Part shown: positions 35,959-48,545 of the stretch, piece by piece
Layout: each line of letters starts with the position of its first letter
Position numbering within the stretch: the stretch's first letter is position 1
Source: Paramacrobiotus metropolitanus
Lineage: Eukaryota; Tardigrada; Eutardigrada; Parachela; Macrobiotidae
Reading direction: 5' to 3'
Length of the DNA: 64,000 bases
Assembly (NCBI RefSeq): GCF_019649055.1
Contig: NW_026570226.1
Location: 2,108,001 to 2,172,000 of the forward strand
Made by a program: the position numbers and the translations under genes
The notes under the pieces: generated by a model
The model's database searches: none
Seen by the model: the letters and a program-made list of their open reading frames with translations, nothing else
Told to the model about the DNA's origin: nothing

Positions 35959-37317
35959 GTTTTGGAAGAAAGAAATGTGTTCTGGCTTATTGGATTATAG
36001 CTGCTCCAGCCTCCAAATGTATTTTGCAAGCGTTTGTGAGTTCCCCATGCTACTTAGTACGCATGTAATCGCCATGTCGTATCTCAGCACTTGAGCTTAT
36101 GTCTGTATAAGACTAGGACGTTTTCCGGTGCGGAGATTGCGAATTATTATATTGTGTGAAGGCGATCATTTCTGTGACATAACATCATACAATGAATATT
36201 TTCGGACGACAAAATTTTAAGTGACCAGATTCGCAAATCGCAGTCTTTCACTATCTTTTAAATTTTAATCTTCGGTGCGTGCACTACTAGGGCGAAACGC
36301 TGTAAATCTCCAATTCCGAGTGAAAGTTGGGAATGAAGTGGTCACCTTAATTGCATTTACATAGGTAACTTAACCGTATCGTTTCCGGGTGTCTCCATCT
36401 GATCAAAAGGGCACGATTCAGTTACATTCCCGATTCCATGGAACACCGAAAAGCACCAAAAATGAGGTCTCCCAACGCCAAAAATCTTTAATAAGGCTTA
36501 ATAATATTTAATTATGTCAGTACTTGATTATGGTATTTCCTCTTGTCTGTGCACCAGTATTTTTAATTCTTGCTATGCAGCAACTTCTGCTATCGAAATT
36601 TTAAAACTGCTTAGGTTTGCACATTGTTTATGCATTAACAAGCTTATTAGCTATGCTGTTTGCTTAGGTTTGATTTTTCAGAAGTGTCTCTAAGCATTTT
36701 AACGGCTGACCTTGACACTGCATGCTTCCTGTTGAATGTCTGTTCATTCACCAGCTGCCAGCTAGCCGGCATTTGCTTGATTAAAGTACAGTGTCATTGC
36801 GCAATGTCAAAGTTGTCACTTGTCACACGATAGAGTAAAAATTTTAACGCATCTCTTACTGTAAATCGAACAACAAAGCAATTTTGCTACTTTTTTATCT
36901 CTGCGCTTGCTGCATCGTATCGCGCAATAGACTTCGTGTGCCAGGTACCGAGCCCTGTGGCATTCTTACAGTCGATTACGAATTGTTTTTCTATATCTAC
37001 TTATTACAATTAAACATAATTTTATGCAGTGTAGTTGTACAAAGCAGTTGCGAATCGCGGCCTGTGCCTCTCAGAGTCGGTTACCTGTCGCCGAGACGGT
37101 AGATCAAGACCAGTTTCACTAACTTTCAGTTCTTGAATCTTGGTGCATTTTTCGGTGTTCGTCATCCTTCGTCGATAAAGCAAGCTATCTCGTTTGGTTC
37201 CAATTGCCGACATCATACCCCGTGCCAGACATTGTGGTTTTCGTTGGTGGATTGTTGCATGATCGTGGTGCGCGCGGCAAATTCGCGATAACTGCATAAT
37301 TCCAAATTTTTTAAATC
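35959..37317. other. Intergenic region upstream of GULO
   Basis: About 1.4 kb without a supported gene on either strand. The GULO promoter should lie at its right end. No repeats or RNA genes recognised. Confidence 0.45.
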
Positions 37318-40300
37318 ATGGAAAGCGGCGATAGTTCCTTTCCTTGTAAGACGGGAGTTGATATTTACAACTGGTCCAAGACGTTCTCCTGCACACCGGA
37401 GATGTTCTGTGAACCAACCAATGTGGATGAGTTAAAGCAGGTAAGAAAAATCAAATAAACCATAAGTGTGAGAATTATAAAATTATAATGTGGCGCAAAC
37501 GCACTTGTTGTCATATCATCAGCCTGCATTGGTCAGGATCTGTTTGATTTTTATTTTTTACGCTAGATTTTGCTTCATGCTCAATCCAAGAAGCGGACTG
37601 TTCGAGTAATGGGCGCTGGGCATTCGCCATCGGATATCGCATTTACTAATGACATTTTGGTATCCATGAGGAGAATGAACCATTTAATCAGCGTGAGTAG
37701 TTTTAAGAAAACATGGTTTCTTTCGGATTTGTAATTTTTTGGTGGTTGTTGCATACGAATCCTGTAATTTTAATCTTTATCATCTCATTTGAATTGCAAC
37801 TTAACGGATTAATAAGTTTTGAATTAACATAATTATGTCTGTTGCACGATTGTATATTGTACAGTAAGTACAGTATTTAATATTTATTGTTTTTATGCTT
37901 GCAGTGTCAGTTGTTGTGTTTATTTTCATCTGTGCTCTACCAAGTAGTAGTCCACGGTCTTTGCGTAACAAATTTGACTCTTGAGTTTTGCAGGTTAACA
38001 AGGAGTTATGCCAGGTTACGGTGGAAAGTGGAATGTTGATTGACGAACTAAATCCTTTATTGACAGAAAATGGACTGGCTCTCAGCGTGTAAGCAACACA
38101 TTGCTTTTATTAGGCTACTTTTTTTCGTCTATACTCGTATTTACAAGGGACCGAAATCACCACAAGGTGATTTCGGTCCCTGTGATTATTTCTCATGTCT
38201 GGTAACGTTCTGGCACTCGGCATATACAGTTTCCGGTTTCTGTCGACATATCGATACTGTTAACCCCAATTACGATCGTTGTTTTGCCGGGAAACCTGTT
38301 TGTTTGATGACTTCGAAATTACTAGTATCAGGCACGTGGTTTTTATTTGTCTTTCTCCATTACCTTGCATTATATTGTAGTTTGCCATCGGTTTCGGATA
38401 TGTCCATCGGTGGAGCCGTCGGAACCGGAACGCACGGGAGTGGAATTAATTATGGCACATTATCTTCGTATGTAAGTTCGTGCAGCCTGTAATACTACAT
38501 CGAAACTTCACGTTCAAGTTCAAGTTTCAAGTTCGAAAAAAAATTCAAGTTTCGTTTTCATATGTAGTTTATGAGGCAATGTGGGCTTTTTCAAAGGGAA
38601 GTTTTTCTAAACCTGGAAAATCTTTCAGAACGCACTTCCACTTATCTGTAGTTCCTTTTACTCTTTATATTATGATTGTTTTCGTATCCATCTCCGTCTT
38701 TGCACTCTAAACATGGCATACACTTTCGGGAAAAAATTTATTGTTTTACCAGGAGTAGGTAATAGACTAATAGAACCACTGCTTTTTAGGTCACCGCATT
38801 AGATCTGTTGATTGCGGATGGCACAGTTCTGCACTGTTCCCGAGAGGAAAACAGTGAGGTATTCCTGGCGGCGGCATGTGGATTGGGAGCAATGGGAATC
38901 GTTATTCAATTAACTCTACAATGTGAACCTCGATTCAATTTAACACAAAAACATTATGGCGAAAAAATGAGTACGGTTAGTCTTCCAGTTACCGTTTACT
39001 TTTTAAACGCCTTTCGCTTACATCGGCATCGGTAACAGGTTTTGGCAAATTTGGATCAGCACCTGAAAAATTCAGAACACTTCAAATTTATGTGGTATCC
39101 ACATACGGATGATGTCATCGTGTGCGAAATAAATCGGACACCCTACAATAAGGTACGGCGTGTCCAGGTATATGTTTTCCATTGGGAATCCATAAAAATA
39201 TATGCGGTTAAATTAATGCATTATTTGTTGTTGATTGCTTAGATTACCAAAGACAAACTGCTCTGGGAGAGGTTTTGGATGATCCTTCTGTTCTTAAGCA
39301 CTTATCTGATTGAATTTCTGTATTGGGTTAGGTAAGTGCGATTAACTGTTTTTAAGTGTAAATATCTTTCTTTATCTTCGACCTGCTGTGCTTGTACCGT
39401 AAGTTTGATGTTACAAAATTATTTATATTTATCCTACTACAGTTTCACTTTCACGTTTCGGTTAATTACTTGCTTTTATCTGTTGTGTTCATTTCTTTCA
39501 TGCAGCACGTTTATCCCAGGCATTACAGCGTATATTAATCGTTTGGCATTCCATCTTCATAAAGGTCCAACGGAGGTGGACGATGTCAGCTATCGTATTT
39601 TCAATTTCGATTGTCTGTTCCAGCAGTTTGTGACAGACTGGGCAATACCAATGTAATTACATAGAAACTGAACATTTTTGCTTTTCGTTCCTTCAGTTAT
39701 AAATTATGTATTTATTGCGTTAATTTTATTAGAGAGAAGACTGGTGAAGCGGTTACGCATTTGAAAGAGTGGCTAGACACACAGGATGATACGGTAGTGG
39801 CGCATTTTCCGGTAGAAGTCAGATTTGTGAAGAAGGACGATATGTACATGAGCCCGGCATATGGACGGGATACAGCCTTCATCAATATCATTGTTTACCG
39901 GTACGTTTCTACCGAACCAAAACTAATTTCTAGCGAACCTGTTTTGCGAAAGTTTATACGTTTGATGGGTTATCTGCTACCGTGATGAAACTTTTAAATT
40001 ATTGTTATTCGAGATTATGGTATTTCAAATCTGTTACTGTAAGCTTCTTGGACTTTACGTTTCGGTTTCTTAGAGTAATTAATTTGTTCGGTTAACGATT
40101 TTTTCTCGTTACAGACTTACAGTAAGATATTGTAAAGTTGATTCTGGATTATTGTGATTGATAAAGGATAAGAACTAACTTAATAACTGAAGTACTGTAT
40201 GTAAAAAGCTCGCTTTCTCGTACGAAAATAGATTTGCTAGCGCTACATGCTCTGGTACAAAGTTGATTGCCTGCAAAAACTGTGTTATACGTACGCTGGT

Positions 40301-41659
40301 CAATAGAAAAGTATGGTAGTAGCTTGTTCTCAGCCCTCAGGTACTTAATTCTACCAAAAAAGCATGATTTGAATATTATTCTACAAATTATAGGCCGCTT
40401 TTCAAATGTCCAAAATTATTATTTAAGTTACCGTTGATCTAACATCCTGATCTGAAATTAGCTGTTGATAATCGTTTATGAAAATTTGCTCCAATACTAG
40501 ACGTCAGGCCATGATTCGTGACATGTTGCGTGCCGCAATGGCGACGGCAGCCCGTGGACTACTACGATAGTGTAAACTGATGTTGAAATGAGTTGATGTT
40601 GAAACTGATGTGAAAAGTACATGATGTCTGACTCAGTACATGAAATGATAGAAAGTCTTTTGGAGCTCCGATTGTGGCTTTCGGTGAAAATAGTAAATTA
40701 GCCAGAAATGGCTTTGGTTTGCCTTTACGGCAGATGACAGTAAACTGTCGAAATTAACCATATTTTGGAAAAGTAAAATCCATAAATTGCTGTTTTACAG
40801 CACCCAGGTCCTTACCGGACTGCAAATAAAAAAAGAAAGGGGACATCAATGGGGAGAGAAGATTTCAGTTTTTGCTCTTCGTCAGAAGTGCGTGGTGTGA
40901 TCTTTGCTAACCATAAGAGATACATTTTGGACGCATTAATTTGCTGGGCTTGCGCATTGTAAAATTTATACAGTTTTGTACGAGACTACGAATACGCCCA
41001 ATTCAGAAATTTTCACATATAAAAGCTACTACTAGGGTAGACTTGGTACAATGACTACAATCGTACCCCTTGTCCAGTACCAATAACATTAGAGAAAGTA
41101 CCAATACATAACATTAGAGAAAATTCGACTTATAGCAGATCTAATATTGGTGCGTTTTGTGTATGACTATGTACTTAACTAACTTACATGAACTTGTGTT
41201 CGTGCATCACTTTAGACCATACGGTAAGGAAATCATGAAGGATCAGCTATGGACGTACTACGAAAACCTTATGGAAAAGCATGACGGAAGACCGCATTGG
41301 GCTAAGGTAATACTGAAGTTATTATTGTGCCGATACCTGCCGTACGATATCATACCGCTAATTACATAACTTTCTAGTTTAGACATTCAGGTTTAGTAAG
41401 TACTGTACACGAATGCCACTACTACAGAGTAGCTTATGAAAATGGGAATAATTATAATTAGCTATAATTATATTGTTGGTAATCGTATGTCTTATTTTTA
41501 TTTCAGGAGCATAAAGTAGATGGTTCCAAATTGGTCAGAATGTATCCTCATTTCAAGGACTGGTGTCGGATACGGGAAAACCTGGATCCCAACCGAATTT
41601 TTGTCAATCGCTATATCTCGCAGTTGCTTGGCTCTGATGCATCACAATCCATGTTGTGA
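37318..41659 (+). CDS. GULO: L-gulonolactone oxidase (last step of vitamin C synthesis)
   Basis: ER-membrane flavoenzyme converting L-gulono-1,4-lactone to L-ascorbate. Eleven exons: 37318-37440, 37567-37692, 37994-38088, 38381-38471, 38790-38975, 39039-39152, 39243-39331, 39506-39652, 39733-39900, 41216-41306, 41507-41659; 460 residues (rat 440), every junction in phase. The FAD-binding domain has GAGHSPSDIA with the histidine (H60) that holds the flavin covalently in the rat enzyme, then VSDMSIGGAVGTGTHGSGIN. The ALO domain ends with the substrate motif HWAK (407-410), followed by MYPHFKDWCRIRENLDP. A membrane segment lies at about 257-275 (WMILLFLSTYLIEFLYWV), as in vertebrate GULO. No stop or missing exon is seen, so the enzyme should be functional. 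Confidence 0.95.
38146..38181. repeat. Perfect hairpin in GULO intron 3
   Basis: Two exact 16-bp arms (AGGGACCGAAATCACC and its complement) around the loop ACAA. The intron (38089-38380) has no other structure I can see. Confidence 0.9.
38472..38789 (+). other. GULO intron 4 (318 bp)
   Basis: Contains near-repeats of TTCAAGTTTC(G/A) around 38507-38556. No gene seen. Confidence 0.7.
39901..41215 (+). other. GULO intron 9 (1315 bp)
   Basis: The longest intron of the gene. GTACTGTA occurs at 40192-40199. No embedded gene or repeat with clear ends. Confidence 0.75.
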
Positions 41660-42895
41660 AACACATTTGTTTAACTTTGCGTAAAATATTGTATCTTGGT
41701 AATCACTTGTTTTGTGGTCATACCGAAAACTTTTTACCGGTGGATAAATTATTGCCTAACTGACGGCTGCTTTTAAATTTTGATCTTTTATCGTTGGAGT
41801 TTAAAAACGGATGTTGGACTTTTATTACTGCGTTGATGCGTGCATTATGAACAGTGTTGTTGAAGCACGGAACCATTGAGTTACTCATGGTAATGTTTCA
41901 TAATTCCGGTGATTTTGAGACTGGCTAGGTAAATTTGCCAGAAGGTTTGTTCTTAACAAAGTGATATGGTTACTGAAATTATTTGTGCATACATACTCGC
42001 AGTCAGTTTTGTTTGGTGTCCTTTTTGTCTGTTAGTGTTTGTGTGAGCTGTTTGATTAATAAAATCCCCCGCTAAGTACGTACTGCTCGTACCCCAAGGA
42101 GTAAGGTCAGACTTATCGTGAGAATTTTGAAAAAAGCTGTGTTGCATCAATTGTAGCTCATCCAACAGTGCTTACAAAAGCAAGCAGAACTTGAAAATTA
42201 TATCTTAAAGTTAAACGTGAAGCAAGCGATTACGGGGTGAGACTTACGACTTACTTATCGACTTACTTACTTTTGTGATTTATGGTTAGACTTACTTATC
42301 GTTAATTACAGTACTAATACTTGCAATCAGTATGACTGATTACTGTATATCTCTCAAATCTTTTTCCTCTCGGTAATACATGATCATATCTGTACAAGAT
42401 GATATTATAATATTCTACTTGTAAACTGTAATTTATTTACTCTTACGGTTTATTTAGTTAGTCTTACCAGTTAGTTAGTCTTACTTAATTTAGTTGGTCT
42501 TACTTTGTTTAGTCTTACCAGCAAAAATCTCACGTATCTTTCTACTTCTTGCTAGCTGCTTGCATGCTTGACTAATTAATTCTGGACAGTGGCCAGTGGG
42601 CAGTAGTACTTTTTCGAAAAAACCGAGCCGAATACAACAATCACAAATTCCCGCTGTTTTTTTACACAAACTTTCGCAATATCAAAGTGACGGTTTATGA
42701 ATGCATTATGCAAAACAGTTTCAATAATAATGATTGGCAATTACTGCTTTGCCGTATTGACTGTATACCCGATTACCTTTTTATACATACCGGAATCCTG
42801 CGTTCCTGCGCACTCCATACAGCTACTTATACGATCTCTGCGAGTTAAAAAATCTACAAATATTTCGACAAAATTTTTAGACTATGCAAGTAGAA
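41660..42895. other. Intergenic region between GULO and tRNA-Trp
   Basis: GULO 3' UTR and spacer. It contains the degenerate TTAGTCTTAC-type repeat listed separately and TACAGTAC at 42307-42314. No protein gene seen. Confidence 0.45.
42235..42525. repeat. Degenerate short-period repeat (GACTTACTTA / TTAGTCTTAC)
   Basis: Two clusters of a roughly 10-bp unit: GACTTAC(TTA) in 42239-42300 and TTAGTCTTAC in 42450-42525. The units are imperfect and separated by unique sequence. Confidence 0.6.
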
Positions 42896-42967
42896 GGAGC
42901 GCTGGCGCAACGGTAGCGCGTTCGACTCCAGATCGAAAGGTTAAGGGTTCAAATCCCTTGCGTTCCC
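42896..42967 (+). tRNA. tRNA-Trp (anticodon CCA)
   Basis: A 72-nt cloverleaf: acceptor GGAGCGC pairs with GCGTTCC (one G-U), D arm GCGC-AACGGTA-GCGC, anticodon arm TTCGA-CTCCAGA-TCGAA with CCA at 42928-42930, and T arm AAGGG-TTCAAAT-CCCTT. The internal A box (TGGCGCAACGG) and B box (GGTTCAAATCC) are intact. A T5 terminator follows at 42969-42973. The D and anticodon arms match animal tRNA-Trp closely. Position 73 (discriminator, 42967) is C, where animal tRNA-Trp normally has A, so function is likely but not certain. There is no intron. Confidence 0.9.
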
Positions 42968-42968
42968 C

Positions 42969-42973
42969 TTTTT
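42969..42973 (+). terminator. Pol III terminator of tRNA-Trp
   Basis: Five T residues two bases after the mature 3' end. Confidence 0.8.
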
Positions 42974-43352
42974 GGCTCTGCATATATTTTTTTAGCACTT
43001 TAATACAGTTGAGCAGATTTATACACGGCTACAGTAGGTAATGGTATGTACGATCTGAATGTAAAAGTAAAACTAAAAACTTCAACAAAAGTAAGTAAGT
43101 ACTGTAATTTTGTGAATGGGAATGTTGGAAAAGTACCGGGACTACGGCTGAATTTTTATCTGCGGCCTAAGCCTTGCTAGACTACCAGTACTGAGTACTG
43201 TACGCTGCTAGCACGATTGTCGTATCTATACTCGTATTTTTATTTAATCTATTTACGTTAGCAAGATAGCAACCTAACCGTTCCTGACGTTTTTCATTTT
43301 GCTAGTACGTCATCATAAATTATAATGTTTGTGGTTTACTGATTATGAGTCA
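42974..43352. other. Spacer upstream of COASY
   Basis: 379 bp with GTACTGTA at 43099-43106 and 43195-43202 and TACTCGTA at 43229-43236, all within 260 bp of the COASY start. No gene seen. Confidence 0.5.
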
Positions 43353-46300
43353 ATGGTCATTTGGTTAACGAAGATGAAGAACGGGCTGCTTTATATTGGG
43401 GAATCATTTTTACACAATCCAAGATCTTTCCTTGGTGTGCTGCAGTCCTGCGCTCAGCATGTGTCTGACGTCCTTTACGTATTCCTCCATCCTGATGCTG
43501 GACACCAGCAGTCCTCAAAGCTCACCAGCACGTTATTCGACAATATTTCGCGTTTGTACATTCAGTCGTTTGTCGCCAAACCCGACTGGGATGTGCGCAT
43601 TCTTCTCCTGCATTTGAAGAGATCCGGCACACTGGAAACACTGTATCCCAATCTGTCGCACACGCTACAAGTGGATACGGTACTGACAGACGGCACAGCT
43701 CCTCTTCCTCGCATTTTGCATGGTCTAGGTTCCGTTTCCCTGTCAAATAATATTCATTATTTATCTAGTCCCCGTGATGAGGAGTCAGTTGGTAGGAGTG
43801 AGAGCGGTTCGGAGGCCTGGCAGACGTATGATGAAGTAGTGATCGGAGGCACTTTCGATCACATTCACGCTGGCCACAAGGTTCTTCTGACTAATGCCAT
43901 TTTGCGATGTCAGAAGAGGCTGACGATTGGATTGACGGTACAGGAGATGCTGCAGAAGAAACGATTAGCGGATCTCATCCAACCGATCGAACAGCGGAAG
44001 GAGATCTTGCACAAGTTCTGCTCGGATATTGATCCGAGTTTGGAGTACAATATTCAGCCTATCCATGATCCGTTCGGGCCGTCCACGGTGGATCCTACAT
44101 TGCAAGCCGTTGTGGCCAGCGAGGAAACCAAGGATGGAGCTTTGGCTATAAATGTGGAACGTGCGAAGAAGGTAGCATGTACTGCAGATTGCAGTGGTTT
44201 TGGTGTTGCGTCTGTGATGTGCCAGTGATGGTACAGTATGGCTGTGTTAACATTATGAGCCGAAAGCATGAAATTAAAAAACTGGCATACACTATTGTTT
44301 TCCGAAGCTCTTTAAATTAATTTCATCTCAATTATCTGAAAAAACCACTACGTACCACAGTTTGATTTAAGTTGGCTCTTATCGTTTTTTTAATTTTCTT
44401 TTGCAAAGGTAAATCATCTCAGATACTTCTACAGTTAAAAGTTCGGTACTGTATACTGTAGCCGTACAAATGAGATCTGTAGTGAAGATGTACATCTCAT
44501 TGGTGCTAGTTCAACCGGAAACATCTGAATGTGTACTTGTACGAAATGACCAGTTCTAACGTGGATTTTCTAGACTTCTGAGATTGTCTGAATGTTCTGA
44601 AATCATTCTTGCTCTTGCCCTTGCCCTTGCTCTTCCCCGATGACTTTTCAGCTGATTAAAAAATGTTTGTGCACTTTGACAATCGCGCCGGTATCGGTTA
44701 ACATGTTCGCAATTGCATAACTGACTTTTGGGTAATTCGCTAACTCGGAACATCACCGACGGTCACCGACGAACCATCAAACCTCGTTTTATCGTGGTAC
44801 GGGTGGATTAACCCACTCCACTAGTGGCAGCTTAGAAGTTGCCGTTGCAATACTCTCAAAATTCTCCTTCTTGTAGCTGGATGTACCCAGCTGTCGAAAA
44901 TGAGATCGAACTTTATTTAACCATAAGTTTACATCCATGTACCGGTCTCGTAATCACCTGTTGCATAATAATAATGATGGTGACGTTTTCTTTGATTTTA
45001 AAATTTGACATTACTGTTTAGAATTATATACTCACTAAATGCAGAGATTACTATGGAAATGTGTACAGTTTTACTTACTTCCTTCATAAACTGATAAGTT
45101 TTATGATCAGAGTCATGCGATGTCAGTGTGCACAAATTACAGTACTAATGAGGTACTTGTTGTTCTTCAGGGTCTTAGTCAGTTGGCCGTGCACATATTT
45201 CCCCTTCACGACGTGGCTGTGACCGGTAAACAAGAGGGTGTGCGTTCTATGAGCTCCAGTTGGTCTCGTCAGCAGATGCTGGGGAAGGTTTTGAAACCTC
45301 CTTCGCCACATCCGGAATTACCGCGGCGTCCCTATTTGATCGGGTTAACGGGTGGTAGTGGCAGCGGTAAATCTAGTATCGGCAAATACCTGGCTCAGAA
45401 ACCCGGCGTTCTGTATGTGGACTGCGACAAATTGGCACACGAGGCGTACAAGAAGGGAAGGCCGCTACACGCGCGCCTAGTAGCGGAATACGGCACAGAT
45501 ATTGTTGATCCGACCAGTGGGGAAATTGTCCGCCGTAAACTGGGCAGTATTGTCTTCAGCGACGAGGTGCGTGATGATGCATCGGGGCTCCCCTGCTGAG
45601 TGATTGGTAGTTGATCATGATCGGTTAAGGGTAATCAGTTGTTTGTGTACGCAGGCCGCCCGACATAAATTGAACAGTCTAGTGTGGCCAGCGGTGATGG
45701 ATTACTGTGTGGAAACCGTCCGTCGAGCCAGTCCGGATGTCGCGGTGTTTGATGCAGCATTGTTGATTGAAGCTGGTTGGGGAAAGAGTCTACACGAGAT
45801 TTGGGTCACTTTCGTACCTGAAGAAGAGGTAAACATGTTTTGAAGAGATAAACATGTAAACATGTTTTGAAGAGATAAACATGTTCTCCGACACTCGTAT
45901 TACGATTTGGCGTTTTGGAAATTTTTTGTTTTTCCTTTTTGGTTTTCGTAAAATATTATTTCTTCCGTTATCCGTTATTCAAGCTTTAAACCGCGATTGA
46001 GGCGTAACGCATTGTAATGATGCACATTGGTTGTGTATTCGGCTTGAGAAATGCATAAATTAAGAGGTGTTACGAGTAAGCAGTAAAATATGCGAGCGCC
46101 TTTGTATGAATGAGCGCAAGAATTAGGTATAACCGTTGTATTGTGCCATGTGCGAAAAGGGCCGCAAGTTTTTATGGTTGATATGGTATCTGGAACATTT
46201 GCGTGGTTGTTGTATTGCAGAGTTATTGTTAGTCAGCTGTATTTTGGCTGCTATTATTTTCTGATTGTGTTATGCGTCCTCGTGCAATTACAATGTTTTT

Positions 46301-47020
46301 AATAATCTGAGTAGATTGATTTCGCTGCTTTAGCCTGTATATCTGGAGTAAAATTTGAATTAAGGAGCAACTCCACTGCGTATAGCTGTAAATTATATTT
46401 ATGTGTCTACTGTCTACACCGTCCCACGACAGTCAGAATTACTTGCGCCAATAGCGAAGAATTTCAAGATAGTGCGAAACCATAACTCTAGCTCGTTATG
46501 GTAATGGAAAACTGGTTTATTTACTCTTTTGACTTTTCTGTTCAAAAAATAGTCGAAGCGAACAATTTTACGCACTTAAGTGCGATTTAGCCATCGGATC
46601 TCAGAATATTTATGAGTCAAAAATACTGCTATTGCATACTTCCGTGGCACTGTTTTGCATGAGGACCGTTCATCATAACAATTATTGTGATCTTAGATCT
46701 AGTGCTTTCCGCGCGCTGGTTGCGCAATAACTACCGAATTTTTGTATGCACATACCAGTATGTGCGCATGTAGTATGATACTACAAACGTAGTGCTGTTT
46801 GTTTTTAACAGCCTGAATTTTGATTTCGTTTCAGGCTATGCGGCGAATAATGGAGCGCGATGGCATTGACGAAACTGCAGCGAAAAACCGCCTGAAAACC
46901 CAGATGTCAAACCGGGACCGAATAGAGCAAGCCAACGTAGTGTTTTGCTCACTGTGGGAGTATTCTGTGACGCGACAGCAGGTTGATGATGCATGGAATG
47001 GTTTACTGAAAAGGATTTAA
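43353..47020 (+). CDS. COASY: Bifunctional coenzyme A synthase (phosphopantetheine adenylyltransferase / dephospho-CoA kinase)
   Basis: Carries out the last two steps of CoA synthesis. Exons: 43353-44171, 45171-45566, 45655-45828, 46835-47020; 524 residues (human 564), all junctions in phase 0. The nucleotidyltransferase half has GGTFDHIHAGHK (165-176) and SEETKDGALAIN. The kinase half has the P-loop GLTGGSGSGKSS (about 331-342), then DCDKLAHEAY, VFDAALLIEAGW and RDGIDETAAKNRL. The conserved linker RQQMLGKVLKPPSPHPELP joins the halves, as in animal COASY. The open frame continues upstream to a TTG; the ATG at 43353 is the first in frame. The first intron is 999 bp and the third 1006 bp; the third opens with a 27-bp tandem duplication. 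Confidence 0.95.
44172..45170 (+). other. COASY intron 1 (999 bp)
   Basis: Contains GTACTGTA (44446-44453), a short (CTTGCC)n stretch at 44611-44636 and TACAGTAC at 45138-45145, some 25 bp before the acceptor. No gene seen. Confidence 0.75.
45831..45884 (+). repeat. Exact 27-bp tandem duplication
   Basis: Two identical 27-bp units (45831-45857 and 45858-45884), each beginning AAACATGTTTTGAAGAGATA. The first unit starts two bases after the GT of the COASY exon 3 donor. The AACATGTT half is itself palindromic. Confidence 0.9.
45885..46834 (+). other. Remainder of COASY intron 3
   Basis: No reading frame or RNA gene supported. Confidence 0.7.
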
Positions 47021-47380
47021 ATATGCAGAGTACTTCGATAAAGGAGGAAACCTGTGGTGTGCGTTACGTTAGCGCTTGACTCTTGGTGACCGTAATTTGA
47101 TCATTGCATTTTTCTTTGCCATACTGCCGCAATATGCCTTTTCGGAGGGATTATACAGTGCTTTAAATATGTTTGAATGGCGATAAAAACGATCAGCTCG
47201 AGCGTATCACGGTAGTTAAACGCTGTGCGCTGCACTTTTTCTATGGGTGGGAAATAATACGGTGGAGAAAGCGGCAGCTATCCGGTGTCTCTAATGTTGT
47301 ACAATATCACTTGACAAAAAGCCATAATGATAAAGTAAACGTTATGATTATGGGTGCTTATGGAGTGCGGTTATTTTTAC

Positions 47381-47386
47381 AATAAA
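47381..47386 (+). terminator. Candidate polyadenylation signal for COASY
   Basis: AATAAA, 361 nt after the stop codon; no earlier canonical hexamer noticed. Confidence 0.4.
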
Positions 47387-48545
47387 ATGAACTCGCGTAC
47401 TGTTTAACAATGGACGTGTTTGACTTTCTTGTCGCTTGTGCGATTCGGGTGGCATTGAAGGCTGCGAGTACGCGGTTAGTGACTGACGGAAAGGTCTGGT
47501 GAATATGATCGATTATTAGCGTATTTAAATTACAGAATCGAGAAGTGCTATTGTCAATACAAAAACGCATGTAAAAGTTCAGTCGCGTAATATCTATTAA
47601 GTATATCTATTATCTATACTACTGCAGACTGCTGTTTGGTGTTTGCTACCGCTGTTTTAAGAATAGTTATTGAATATTATGTATTTTCAGTGTGAAACAA
47701 AAAGGTTTATGTTGGTAGCTGAGATTGTCATATTTATAGTACGAAACTATGTACTACAAGTACGTATTTTTATATTAATTTGTACGCTTATGAAAAAATG
47801 CGAACACAGTCGACAAGTTTGTGACTTTGTGCAATTCCCTAGAGTAGACAAAATGAATGTCCAATGGACAATGTCCTGAATTGTGCTCTACCTTAAGATA
47901 AGATTATCAAGTATTGACAAATCGTATATAATAATTGTATTTGTCGGTTCCATGGCAGAAAATTATCGTCATTCGTCAGCTATAACATGGAAAAGAATAA
48001 TTTTTCCCATCAATAAAGTACATACTGGTAAAGGTTGGCCCATTGGCTGGCGTAACCCCACCTACCGGACTATGCTGCCGGTATACAACACAGAAAGCGG
48101 TTATGTTTCATTCAATGAGCGCGTTTCCATTCCTTTTGTACGTTTGTAGGCAGGTGAAGCCGTAAGACCGGCCAGACATGCTCCATGCTTCATGATCACA
48201 TATTGTACACGACGGTGTGTGTAGCGATTTCGCTCTTGCCTGTGCAGTTTTATCTGTAGGTTACTGACTACCTTTGCGCACCTTGCACGTTTCATACGAT
48301 TTGGATGGTGCGGTGCCTGATGGAATAATCGTTATTAAATATTTCCACAGGATTGTCATTTTTGGCTAGAACTCATATAATATTATCATGATGTTCAGGT
48401 GGGATTAGCGGATTTATCCGCCGTCTGACCATGAGGATCGGCGTTAAATAGCGACTACCATCGTCTCCAGCATCTTAACCATCATCACGCCAAGGCCAAC
48501 AACGGCTTGACTCGAGAGATTTTTCGTGAGGTTGTTGTAGGAAAA
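47387..48545. other. Intergenic region upstream of PAR-3
   Basis: Short frames (for example 47883-48149) show no recognisable protein. The PAR-3 promoter and 5' UTR should be in the right part. No RNA gene seen. Confidence 0.4.
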
